This document shows, piece by piece, positions 1 to 6,667 of a stretch of DNA of 11,468 nucleotides; positions within the stretch are counted from its first letter, which is position 1, and each line of letters starts with the position of its first letter. The translations under genes and the position numbers were made by a program. This DNA comes from Halanaerobiales bacterium. Its GTDB lineage: Bacteria; Bacillota; Halanaerobiia; Halanaerobiales; M55B127. The stretch lies in the NCBI GenBank assembly GCA_021736965.1, contig JAIPEV010000042.1:1-11468 (forward strand), written 5' to 3'. The notes beneath the pieces are model-generated. The model ran no database searches and had not been told where the DNA came from. It was given only the letters and a program-made list of their open reading frames with translations.

Positions 1-301
1 GATTCCTGACGAAGATGGCGGTTATAAATATGCATTAGCAAACCAAAAGTCCAGTGCAGAAAATAAATATTGGTTAAAAAAGATGTTTAATAACTTGGTA
101 GCCGATATTGACTTTAGTGATAATATTATACTATTAAAAACAGTTAAAGGCACTGCCGGTGGATTAGGAGAAGCATTAGATAATGCAGATTGGGAAAATA
201 TCATAGGTAGTGTAGCTGGAGATGACACCTTATTACTTATTGTTAAACCTTCTGATCAAACTGAAAAAGTTTACAAGGATTTAAAAAAAATAATGGCCTA
301 A
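1..301 (+). CDS. argR: Arginine repressor ArgR, C-terminal part (5' end outside window)
   Basis: The frame is open from base 2 to the TAA at 299-301, so only the end of the linker and the C-terminal oligomerisation/arginine-binding domain are present; the N-terminal winged-helix DNA-binding domain lies upstream of the window. The visible protein begins IPDEDGGYKYAL and contains two family hallmarks: the GTAGGLGEALD stretch and the SVAGDDTLLLI stretch. The paired Asp in GDDT contacts the L-arginine co-ligand across the hexamer interface in characterised ArgR proteins. ArgR is a cytoplasmic arginine-sensing regulator of arginine biosynthesis and catabolism genes. The gene is 18 nt upstream of recN, an arrangement common in Firmicutes, and probably shares its transcript. 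Candidate target sites lie upstream of argF in this window. An ATG internal to this frame (83) is not a start, because the homology continues upstream of it. Identification is confident despite truncation. Confidence 0.93.
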   Translation, partial: IPDEDGGYKYALANQKSSAENKYWLKKMFNNLVADIDFSDNIILLKTVKGTAGGLGEALDNADWENIIGSVAGDDTLLLIVKPSDQTEKVYKDLKKIMA

Positions 302-319
302 CATGATAGGGGGGGTTTA

Positions 320-2017
320 ATGTTATCTGAACTTAATATAAAAAACTTTGCTTTAATAAACACTCTAAGTATAAACTTTGAATTAGGGTTTAATGTATTA
401 ACTGGTGAAACAGGAGCTGGGAAGTCTATAATTTTAGATGCATTAGATATTTTGATGGGGGCTAGAGCATATAAAGAGGTAATTAAAAGTAATCGCAAGT
501 CTGCTTACATAGAAGCATTATTTTATCCCAACAAAAAAGAAGATATAAAAGAGATTCTTGTTAAAAATGGTATCGAATTTAATGATGGTATGTTAGTAAT
601 ATCCAGAGAAATAAATCAAGATGGCGGTAATAAAGGTAGGATCAATAATCAACTTGTCAGAATTTCTTTAATACAAGAAATTGCTCCTTATCTTATAGAT
701 ATCCATGGGCAACATGAACAGCAAGGATTACTTGATGAAAACACTCATTTAAGTATTTTAGATCAGTACATAAAAGATGATATCAATGATCTTAAGGAAA
801 AAATAGCTAACTTATTTAAAAAGATTGCTCAGATAAAAACAAAGCTATCTAGAATGGAAACAGATGATAAAGACAGAGCCCGTAAGATCGATCTCTACAA
901 GTTCCAAATTGATGAGATAGATGATGCTAACTTGAAAATAGATGAAGATAAAGAACTACTTAAAAAATATAAAAAACTTTCTAATCTGGAAGAAATTTTT
1001 AGTCTTTCTGGTCAAATTGGTGATCTAATAAGTGGAGATAGCTTTAAGGAAGAGGGTTTTATAGATAAGATTGGTCATTACATGAAACAAATTGAAAAGT
1101 TTACAGAATATGATAATAAGCTTAAAGAGTTTTCAACTGCTTTACAGAATATATATTATGAGCTTGAGGAATTAAATTTTGGTTTAGATAACTATTTATC
1201 TAAAAATGAATTTGACCAAAATGAATTACAAGTAGTCCAAGATAGACTTGATCAGATCAATAAATTAAAAAGAAAGTATGGAGAGACAATTGAAGAGATT
1301 TTAAAGTACAGAGATCAACTTGCTGTTAAACTTGATGAATTAAGCAATCAAGAAGAATATATTAAAGAACTAAATAGTAAGTTAAAAGATATTTTAAACA
1401 AGTTTGATAAGTATGCCCAAGAACTTTCTATGATCAGAAAAAAAGAAGCCAAAAACCTTACAAAGGAAGTTGAAAATCAACTTAAGGATTTGGCAATGGA
1501 TAAAGCAAGACTTAAAGTTAATTTTAACGAAGTTAAGCCTAGTGAAACAGGTATTGATCAAATTAATTTTTTGATCTCGACAAATCCTGGAGAAGATTTA
1601 AAACCTTTAACAAAGATCATCTCTGGTGGTGAACTATCTCGTATAATGTTAGCTTTTAAAAATATTATTGCAGATTTAGATCAGGTAGAAACACTTGTTT
1701 TTGACGAAGTAGATAAAGGTATAGGTGGCAAAACAGCTCAAAAAATGGCTGAAAAGTTGTTTAGGATATCACAAAAAAGGCAGATAATCTGTGTATCTCA
1801 CTTGCCACAAGTTGCAAGTATGGGAGATTATCATTACTATATAAAAAAGACGATTACTAATAATAAAGAAACCGTTACAGATGTGAAAAGATTGAATAAA
1901 AAAGAAAAAATTGAAGAACTCACCAGAATGTTAGGTGGAGCTAAACTAACTGAAATAACAACAGAACATGCAAAAGAGATCTTAGACCTAGCAAAAGAAA
2001 AGAAAAAAACTATATAA
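320..2017 (+). CDS. recN: DNA repair protein RecN
   Basis: This encodes a 565-residue SMC-like ATPase acting early in double-strand-break repair, a usual length for RecN. The N-terminal head has LNIKNFALI followed by Walker A GETGAGKS (residues 29-36). The middle, about residues 150-400, is Lys/Glu-rich and fits the RecN coiled coil. The C-terminal head carries the ABC signature ISGGELSR (434-441), Walker B VFDEVD with D462 and E463, and the switch-like CVSHLPQVA stretch. All ATPase motifs are present and the frame is uninterrupted, so the protein should be functional. The ATG at 320 has a very G-rich SD (GGGGGG, about 8 nt upstream) and places the N-terminal strand exactly as in homologues. 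It lies 18 nt after argR and is probably co-transcribed with it. No SOS (LexA-type) operator is visible in that 18-nt gap, so any damage control would act further upstream. Confidence 0.96.
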   Translation: MLSELNIKNFALINTLSINFELGFNVLTGETGAGKSIILDALDILMGARAYKEVIKSNRKSAYIEALFYPNKKEDIKEILVKNGIEFNDGMLVISREINQDGGNKGRINNQLVRISLIQEIAPYLIDIHGQHEQQGLLDENTHLSILDQYIKDDINDLKEKIANLFKKIAQIKTKLSRMETDDKDRARKIDLYKFQIDEIDDANLKIDEDKELLKKYKKLSNLEEIFSLSGQIGDLISGDSFKEEGFIDKIGHYMKQIEKFTEYDNKLKEFSTALQNIYYELEELNFGLDNYLSKNEFDQNELQVVQDRLDQINKLKRKYGETIEEILKYRDQLAVKLDELSNQEEYIKELNSKLKDILNKFDKYAQELSMIRKKEAKNLTKEVENQLKDLAMDKARLKVNFNEVKPSETGIDQINFLISTNPGEDLKPLTKIISGGELSRIMLAFKNIIADLDQVETLVFDEVDKGIGGKTAQKMAEKLFRISQKRQIICVSHLPQVASMGDYHYYIKKTITNNKETVTDVKRLNKKEKIEELTRMLGGAKLTEITTEHAKEILDLAKEKKKTI

Positions 2018-2019
2018 AG

Positions 2020-2049
2020 TTGATAACTTTTGAACTGCAATATTATATT
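2020..2049 (+). promoter_or_regulatory. Weak candidate sigma-A promoter for spo0A
   Basis: Just after the recN stop, TTGATA (2020-2025) and TATATT (2044-2049) are separated by 18 nt, each with one mismatch to the sigma-A consensus. This would give an untranslated leader of roughly 110 nt before spo0A. The region is very AT-rich, so a chance match is plausible. The rest of the 147-nt gap (2018-2164) holds T-runs and no convincing terminator, small gene or 0A box. spo0A could equally be transcribed by read-through from recN. Confidence 0.3.
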
Positions 2050-2150
2050 TTTTTGCTTTTAAATAAAAATTATCCCAAAAATAGAAGGAATTGTATTATA
2101 TTTATTGTATATGTTAAAGTGGTGATTGCTAAATTGTAAAAAATAATATA

Positions 2151-2167
2151 AGGAGGAGATTATAATT
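2151..2167 (+). promoter_or_regulatory. SD and putative ATT initiation codon of spo0A
   Basis: AGGAGG (2151-2156), preceded by A, is an essentially perfect SD. It ends 8 nt before an in-frame ATT at 2165. The frame is open only from 2147 (TAA at 2144-2146). Between there and the GTG at 2201 it contains no ATG, GTG, TTG or CTG start that suits the SD: the CTA and ATA codons at 2195 and 2198 are too far away and would truncate the domain. Starting at the GTG would leave the SD 44 nt away and remove the first strand of the receiver (the DLIV residues). The ATT is therefore the best supported start. ATT starts are rare in bacteria; infC is the known example. A sequencing error that destroyed an ATG is the alternative. 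Confidence 0.65.
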
Positions 2168-2974
2168 AGCAACAAAAACAAAACAAGAAATGATCTAATA
2201 GTGATTGACCGAGACAAAGGATTTTGTAATGAATTAAGTAATTTATTAAAAAAAGAGGTAAAATTCGATAAGGTGAGTATGGTTCATGATGGACAAGCTG
2301 GTTTAAAAAGAATTGTAAAAGAGAAGCCTGATTATATAATTATGGACTTGATATTACCAAACCTTGATGGGATGAGCATCTTAGATGAACTAAAAGAAGA
2401 GGAACTAATCAAAGATACAAAGATAGTTATTGTAACATCATTTTTGAATAATCAGATGTTTACGATTTTAAGAGAGTATGATGTTGATTATTTTATGATT
2501 AAACCTGTAAAAGTAAAGTATGTAATTAAAAGAATAAAAGATTTATCATTGAAATATAGTTTCAATGACAAATCTGACTTTGTTAAAGAAGGGGTTGTAA
2601 ATAATCAGAAAGGTAATAAGTTAAATTTAAAAATTACAAATTTATTAGATGAGTTTGGTATCCCTGCAAATATAAGGGGCTATCTTTACTTAAGAAAAGC
2701 AATATTTTTAAGCTTTAAAAATCAGGGTTTAATCACTTCTATAACAAAAAAACTTTATCCAAAAATTGCTACAATGTTTTCTACAAAACCAAGTAGGGTC
2801 GAAAGAGCAATTAGACATGCTATAAAGGTAGCCTGGGAAAGAGGTAACCAGAAAAAAATTGACCAATACTTTGGATACTGTATATCTGAAACGATTGGCA
2901 GACCGACAAATGCTCAATTTATTGCAAAGGTTTCAGATAATTTCAGATTGCAAAATGGAATGATAACAAACTGA
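2165..2974 (+). CDS. spo0A: Sporulation master response regulator Spo0A (non-canonical ATT start)
   Basis: With the ATT start the protein is 269 residues, close to known Spo0A. Residues 10-125 form a receiver: first strand DLIVIDRD, phospho-acceptor Asp in IIMDLILPNLDG (D61), the T/S switch position in IVTS (T91) and the conserved Lys in MIKPV (K113). A variable linker follows. The C-terminal Spo0A DNA-binding domain (about 153-262) is unmistakable: NLLDEFGIPANIRGY, the recognition region SRVERAIRHAIKVAW (210-224) and GRPTNAQF. The protein is activated by a phosphorelay and binds 0A boxes to control entry into sporulation. One oddity is that the acidic pair of the receiver reads D-R-D (residues 15-17), so the second Asp of the usual Asp-Asp pair aligns with Arg16. 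A start at GTG 2201 (257 residues) is possible on paper but would cut into the first beta strand. The recN-spo0A order is typical of spore-lineage Firmicutes; spoIVB, often found between them, is absent. Confidence 0.93.
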   Translation: MSNKNKTRNDLIVIDRDKGFCNELSNLLKKEVKFDKVSMVHDGQAGLKRIVKEKPDYIIMDLILPNLDGMSILDELKEEELIKDTKIVIVTSFLNNQMFTILREYDVDYFMIKPVKVKYVIKRIKDLSLKYSFNDKSDFVKEGVVNNQKGNKLNLKITNLLDEFGIPANIRGYLYLRKAIFLSFKNQGLITSITKKLYPKIATMFSTKPSRVERAIRHAIKVAWERGNQKKIDQYFGYCISETIGRPTNAQFIAKVSDNFRLQNGMITN

Positions 2975-3011
2975 ATAAATATACAATGATGAATAAATAT
3001 ATTGAATAATT
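2972..3011 (+). promoter_or_regulatory. Putative tandem ArgR operators (ARG boxes) upstream of argF
   Basis: The 12-mer TGAATAAATATA occurs exactly twice, at 2972-2983 and 2990-3001, a period of 18 bp. The first copy continues to CAAT and matches the Bacillus ARG box pattern CATGAATAAAAATKCAAK at 14 of 18 positions by eye. A further TGAAT(A) half-site follows at 3003, overlapping the -35 element, and another at 3037, just downstream of the -10. The first copy begins on the spo0A stop codon. Position against the argF promoter and the argR gene nearby both support ArgR binding. AT-richness makes partial matches common, but an exact 12-bp repeat is harder to dismiss. Confidence 0.6.
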
Positions 3012-3030
3012 CCTCTAGATAATATATAAT
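3002..3030 (+). promoter_or_regulatory. Sigma-A promoter of the argF operon
   Basis: TTGAAT (3002-3007), a 17-nt spacer and a perfect TATAAT (3025-3030) form a near-consensus sigma-A promoter. Transcription would start near 3037, giving a leader of about 35 nt before argF. It sits directly against the putative ARG boxes, and the TGAATA at 3003 overlaps the -35, so ArgR bound there should block polymerase. No other good promoter is evident before the activator gene at 4765. Confidence 0.7.
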
Positions 3031-3071
3031 ATTAGGTGAATAGATAAAATAATATTAATGGGGGAGATAAA

Positions 3072-4070
3072 ATGGCATTTAATCTAAAAGGCAGAAGCTT
3101 ATTATCATTACAGGACTTTACTAATCAAGAAATCGGATATTTATTAGAATTATCAAAAAACCTAAAGGATAAAAAGAGAGCAAAAATCAAAGGCAATGCT
3201 TTAGAAGGTAAAAATATAGCTTTGATTTTTGAAAAGCCCTCTACCAGAACTAGATGTGCTTTTTCAGTTGGAGCTAAAGATGAAGGTGGAATGCCGGAAT
3301 ACTTAGGAAAAAACGACATACAGCTTGGTAAAAAGGAGACTGTGGCTGATACTGCTCGTGTATTAGGTAGAATGTATGATGGTATTGAATTCAGAGGATT
3401 CAAGCATCAGACTGTAGAAATATTAGCTGAATATGCTGGAGTTCCAGTCTGGAATGGACTAACAGATCAGTTCCATCCCACTCAGATCTTAGCTGACTTA
3501 TTAACAATTGAAGAAAATTTCGATAAGTTAGAAGGAATAAATCTAGTATATGTTGGGGATGGGAGAAATAATATGGCAAACTCCTTGATGTTAGGAAGTG
3601 CTATAATGGGATTAAATTATACAATAGTATCACCGAAGGAGTTATGGCCTAACAAAGATTTAGTTCAAAAAGCTAAAGGACTGACTAAAGATTCTAAGGC
3701 TGAAATTAAAATAACTGATGATCCGGTTAAGGGTGTTAAAGGTGCAGATGCAATCTATACAGATGTCTGGGTTTCTATGGGTGAAGAAGATAAGTTCACA
3801 CAGCGTATAGAGATGTTAATGCCTTACCAGATTAATATGGAGATGGTAAAAAATACCGGTAATGATGATCTTATCTTTTTACATTGCTTACCAGCTTATC
3901 ATAATACAGATACAATTAATGGCCAAAAGATATATAAAGAACATGGTGTAAAAGAGATGGAAGTTACTGAAGAGGTATTTGAAAGTAAGTATTCTAAGGT
4001 TTTTGATCAAGCTGAAAATAGAATGCATACCATTAAAGCTGTAATGGTTGCAACTTTGGGAAATCAATAA
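3072..4070 (+). CDS. argF: Ornithine carbamoyltransferase
   Basis: The 332-residue protein interconverts ornithine plus carbamoyl phosphate with citrulline plus phosphate in the cytoplasm. The carbamoyl-phosphate loop is STRTR (57-61), followed by HPTQ (135-138), the ornithine-binding VSMGEE (SMG at 235-237) and the catalytic HCLPA (271-275). All active-site motifs are intact. The length and the N-terminal text AFNLKGRSLLSL resemble the long enterobacterial ArgI/ArgF and catabolic ArcB group, so a role in arginine-deiminase-type breakdown cannot be excluded; neither arcA, arcC nor other arg biosynthesis genes are in view to decide. The ATG at 3072 has an SD (GGGGGA, 3060-3065). It is the first gene behind the ArgR-like sites and sigma-A promoter, and the next gene starts 5 nt after its stop. 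Confidence 0.95.
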   Translation: MAFNLKGRSLLSLQDFTNQEIGYLLELSKNLKDKKRAKIKGNALEGKNIALIFEKPSTRTRCAFSVGAKDEGGMPEYLGKNDIQLGKKETVADTARVLGRMYDGIEFRGFKHQTVEILAEYAGVPVWNGLTDQFHPTQILADLLTIEENFDKLEGINLVYVGDGRNNMANSLMLGSAIMGLNYTIVSPKELWPNKDLVQKAKGLTKDSKAEIKITDDPVKGVKGADAIYTDVWVSMGEEDKFTQRIEMLMPYQINMEMVKNTGNDDLIFLHCLPAYHNTDTINGQKIYKEHGVKEMEVTEEVFESKYSKVFDQAENRMHTIKAVMVATLGNQ

Positions 4071-4075
4071 AATAA

Positions 4076-4744
4076 ATGAATAGTAAGCGAATTACGATCT
4101 TTACAGGCAACTTTGGAAGTGGTAAAACTGAACTTTCTTTAAATTATGCTGCCTATCTAAAAGAAAAAAATGATAAGGTTGCAATAATAGACCTTGATGT
4201 AGTAAATCCATATTTTCGTTCCAGAGAAAAAGATCTACAAATGGGAGAAAATGAGATAGAAGTAATTTTCCCAAAAAAGTTACAGTATGCAGACTTACCA
4301 ATAATAACTCCTAAACTCAATAAAGTTTTACAAAATGATAATTATTGTGGTGTTATCGATCTGGGTGGAGAAGAAGATGGAGCTACTGTTTTGGGAAGTA
4401 TTGCTGATAGGGTTAAAAAAACAGACTATGAGTTAAATCTAGTAATTAATACCAAAAGACCATTTACTGATGATCTTCAAGGAATTATTAAGATGAAAGA
4501 AAAGATAAAAAAAGCTTCCCATCTAGATCTTAGTTATTTAATCTGTAATATAAATATTGGAAGTGAGACCAGTATAGAACATATAAAAGAAGGTTATCCA
4601 ATAGTCAAAAAAGCTTCCAAAAAACTTAATCTACCAATAAAATTTATATCTGTAATGGAGGAATTAGCAGGGGGATTAGATAAGTTATCATATGAGGAAG
4701 ATACTTTTATTATTAAAAGATACTTAAAGACCCCTTGGGAATAA
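4076..4744 (+). CDS. P-loop ATPase of unknown function (MinD/ParA/CobQ-like)
   Basis: The 222-residue cytoplasmic protein has a P-loop GNFGSGKTE (11-19, Lys17), then VAIIDLDVVNPYF (about 35-47), where the Asp residues sit as in the SIMIBI (MinD/ParA/CobQ) class after the second strand. A Walker-B-like VIDLGGEEDGA follows (Asp95), then NTKRPF and ICNINIG strands. The deviant KGGxxK Walker form of MinD/ParA is not present, so it is not a partition protein by sequence. There are no membrane segments or signal peptide. It begins 5 nt after argF without a strong SD of its own, which suggests translational coupling, and ends 20 nt before the sigma-54 activator. Similar stand-alone ATPases are, to my recollection, seen beside 2-oxoacid:ferredoxin oxidoreductase genes in clostridia, but no function is established from the sequence. 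A maturation, metal-handling or regulatory role is conjecture. Confidence 0.8.
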   Translation: MNSKRITIFTGNFGSGKTELSLNYAAYLKEKNDKVAIIDLDVVNPYFRSREKDLQMGENEIEVIFPKKLQYADLPIITPKLNKVLQNDNYCGVIDLGGEEDGATVLGSIADRVKKTDYELNLVINTKRPFTDDLQGIIKMKEKIKKASHLDLSYLICNINIGSETSIEHIKEGYPIVKKASKKLNLPIKFISVMEELAGGLDKLSYEEDTFIIKRYLKTPWE

Positions 4745-4764
4745 CTTATCTCTGGAGTGAAAAA

Positions 4765-6516
4765 ATGAATGACAATGACAGAATAAAAGAGTTAAAAAAT
4801 AAAATAAGAAAAAAGAATGTTATTATCAACTCTACACATGATGGTTTAATTTCTGTTGACCATGAAGGAAAAATTGAACTATTTAACGATGCTGCTGAAA
4901 AGATGTTTGCTTTAGATAGAAAAGAAGTACTAAATAAACAGGTTAAAAAAGTAATTCCTAATACAAGATTACACCGAGTATTAAAAGAAGGTAAAGCAGA
5001 ACTAAACCAGATTCAAAACACCTTAGAGACTACAATTATCACAAACAGGGTGCCAGTAAGAGATAAGAAAAAAAATATAATTGGAGCTGTTGCAGTTTTT
5101 AGAGATATTACCGAAGTGAAAAATCTTGCTGAAGAGATTACAAACTTAAAAGAAATTCGTTTAATGTTAGAAGCAATCATCAATTCAACCCAGGATGCAA
5201 TCAGTGTTGTAGATAAAGACGGTCTAGGTATTTTAATTAATCCTGCCTATACCAGATTAACCGGCCTTACTGAAGAAGATATAATAGGAAAACCTGCCAA
5301 TGTAGATATAGCAGAAGGTCAAAGCATGCATTATAAAGTATTAGAGACTAAAGAACCTGTTAAAGGAGTTCGCATGAAGGTCGGGCCTAATAAAAAGGAT
5401 GTAGTAGTTGATGCAGCTCCTATCATTGTAGATGGTGAACTTAAAGGAAGTGTTGCAGTAGCCCATGACATTTCAGCAATCAAAAAGTTAACCGAGGAGT
5501 TAGATCAAGCAAAACAGATCATCAGACAGATAAATGCTAAGTATTCATTTGAAGACATTGTAGGAGAAAGCGATAAGATGAGGTCTGTAATTAATCAGGC
5601 TGAAAGGGCTTCAAAGACACCAATTACTGTACTTTTAAGAGGAGAAAGTGGAACCGGGAAAGAGCTTTTTGCCCACGCCATACATAATAATAGTTCAAGA
5701 AAAAATAATAAATTCGTTAGGGTAAACTGTTCGGCTCTCGCAGATAATATTTTAGAAAGTGAACTTTTTGGATATACAGAAGGGGCTTTTACAGGAGCTA
5801 AAAAAGGTGGTAAAAAAGGACTTTTTGAAGAAGCAGATCAGGGGACAATATTTTTAGATGAGATTGGTAAAATAAGTTTTAAACTTCAATCTAAATTACT
5901 AAGGGTTATACAGGAAAAAGAAATTTTACGAGTTGGCGGAACAAGACCAATTGATATTGATGTAAGAATAATTGTAGCTACAAATATCGATCTTGAAAAA
6001 GCAATAAGAAAAGAAAATTTCCGTGAAGATCTTTATTATAGATTAAATGTCTTCCCGATCTTTATCCCATCTTTAAGAGAACGAAAAGAAGATATACCAT
6101 TTTTAATTCATCATATAATTAATAAATTTAATCAAGAATATGGTAGATCTGTTAAGGGTTGCTCAAAAGAGGCCATCCATTATTTAAAAAGGTATGATTG
6201 GCCCGGAAACGTTCGTGAATTAGAAAATATTATTGGTCGAGCAATGATCAACATCGGTCTAAATGATGAGCTGATAAAAATTGAACATATCCCAGAAGTG
6301 ACTGAAGATAGTAAAGATGGGAAAAACAAAGAGGTATCTAGTGATCTTTATTCTATAGATGAAAAGTCATTAAAAGAGATTGTAAATAAGACTGAAAAAG
6401 ATGTTATAAAAAAGGTGTTAAAAGAAACGAATGGAAATAGAAAAGAGGCTGCTAAAAAGTTAGATATTGCGATTAGAAGCCTTTATTATAAAATAGATAA
6501 ATATAATTTAAAGTAA
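4765..6516 (+). CDS. Sigma-54-dependent transcriptional activator, PAS-PAS-AAA+-Fis (BkdR-like)
   Basis: The 583-residue bacterial enhancer-binding protein has two PAS-type sensor regions (about 14-120 and 128-242; the first has INSTHDGLISVD, the second INSTQDAISVVD). A central AAA+ domain follows (from about 262): Walker A GESGTGKE (293-300), the sigma-54-contacting loop GAFTGA (340-345), Walker B IFLDEIG (Asp365, Glu366) and REDLYYRLNVFPI. It ends in a Fis-type helix-turn-helix (about 544-581, NGNRKEAAKKLDIAIRSLYYKI). All motifs for activating sigma-54 polymerase are intact. It has no receiver domain, so it probably responds to a small ligand or partner through PAS and not to phosphorylation. 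ATG 4765 is chosen because GGAG (4754-4757) lies 7 nt upstream; an in-frame TTG at 4735 would overlap the previous gene by 10 nt and lacks an SD. Position just upstream of a -24/-12 promoter and a bcd-ptb-buk operon parallels BkdR of Bacillus, though sequence alone does not prove orthology. Confidence 0.94.
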   Translation: MNDNDRIKELKNKIRKKNVIINSTHDGLISVDHEGKIELFNDAAEKMFALDRKEVLNKQVKKVIPNTRLHRVLKEGKAELNQIQNTLETTIITNRVPVRDKKKNIIGAVAVFRDITEVKNLAEEITNLKEIRLMLEAIINSTQDAISVVDKDGLGILINPAYTRLTGLTEEDIIGKPANVDIAEGQSMHYKVLETKEPVKGVRMKVGPNKKDVVVDAAPIIVDGELKGSVAVAHDISAIKKLTEELDQAKQIIRQINAKYSFEDIVGESDKMRSVINQAERASKTPITVLLRGESGTGKELFAHAIHNNSSRKNNKFVRVNCSALADNILESELFGYTEGAFTGAKKGGKKGLFEEADQGTIFLDEIGKISFKLQSKLLRVIQEKEILRVGGTRPIDIDVRIIVATNIDLEKAIRKENFREDLYYRLNVFPIFIPSLRERKEDIPFLIHHIINKFNQEYGRSVKGCSKEAIHYLKRYDWPGNVRELENIIGRAMINIGLNDELIKIEHIPEVTEDSKDGKNKEVSSDLYSIDEKSLKEIVNKTEKDVIKKVLKETNGNRKEAAKKLDIAIRSLYYKIDKYNLK

Positions 6517-6556
6517 AACATGCAAATCCATGCCTGCAAAAACATGCAGGCATGTT
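6517..6556 (+). promoter_or_regulatory. AACATGC repeat cluster, candidate upstream activating sequence
   Basis: AACATGC occurs at 6517-6523 and 6541-6547, and inverted as GCATGTT at 6550-6556. The last two form a 16-bp palindrome, AACATGC-AG-GCATGTT. The first two lie within a 10-bp direct repeat (AAAACATGCA) with a 24-bp period. The palindrome centre is about 145 bp upstream of the expected sigma-54 transcription start, within the usual range for enhancer-binding protein sites. That the neighbouring Fis-type regulator binds here is inference. Confidence 0.45.
6529..6554 (+). terminator. Hairpin after the activator gene, possible intrinsic terminator
   Basis: CATGCCTGCA (6529-6538) and TGCAGGCATG (6545-6554) are perfect 10-bp arms around a 6-nt AAAACA loop, starting 12 nt after the activator stop. 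The following TTCTATTTT is only a moderate U-tract, so termination may be partial. The right arm is also part of a compact palindrome that could be a protein-binding site; the two roles are not exclusive. Confidence 0.6.
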
Positions 6557-6599
6557 CTATTTTGCAGTTGTGAAAAAACAAACTAATAACTACTAAAAG

Positions 6600-6634
6600 G
6601 ACATATATTCTCTTGACTTAGCGGAGTATATGTC
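6600..6634 (+). repeat. Inverted repeat GACATATA...TATATGTC
   Basis: Perfect 8-bp arms at 6600-6607 and 6627-6634 flank 19 nt that contain an inner CTC...GAG pairing. The centre is about 75 bp upstream of the predicted sigma-54 start. It could be a second activator site, a repressor operator or a weak hairpin. It is AT-rich, so the evidence is the exact symmetry and the position. Confidence 0.4.
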
Positions 6635-6667
6635 TTATTAATTTCAATTAAGTTTCTAAGTTAAAGA

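Noticed and set aside
83..301. A separate 72-residue gene starting at ATG 83.
   Set aside because: The same frame is open to the window edge and the upstream residues are ArgR-like, so this is an internal Met of argR.
2016..2054. AAAGTT-GAT-AACTTT hairpin after recN followed by a T-run as a terminator.
   Set aside because: The stem is only six A/T-rich pairs with a 3-nt loop, and the T-run starts 17 nt later, so it is too weak and badly spaced.
2084..2111. Possible sigma-H promoter for spo0A: GAAGGAATT matches the -35 pattern RnAGGAWWW.
   Set aside because: No GAAT-type -10 element follows at 12-14 nt (the sequence is TTGTATA-like), so only half of the promoter is present.
2805..2812. GTCGAA inside spo0A as part of a 0A box.
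   Set aside because: It encodes the conserved RVER of the recognition helix and is inside the gene, far from any promoter.
4735..4767. TTG at 4735 as the start of the sigma-54 activator (10 extra residues).
   Set aside because: It lacks an SD and overlaps the previous gene; ATG 4765 has GGAG with 7-nt spacing.
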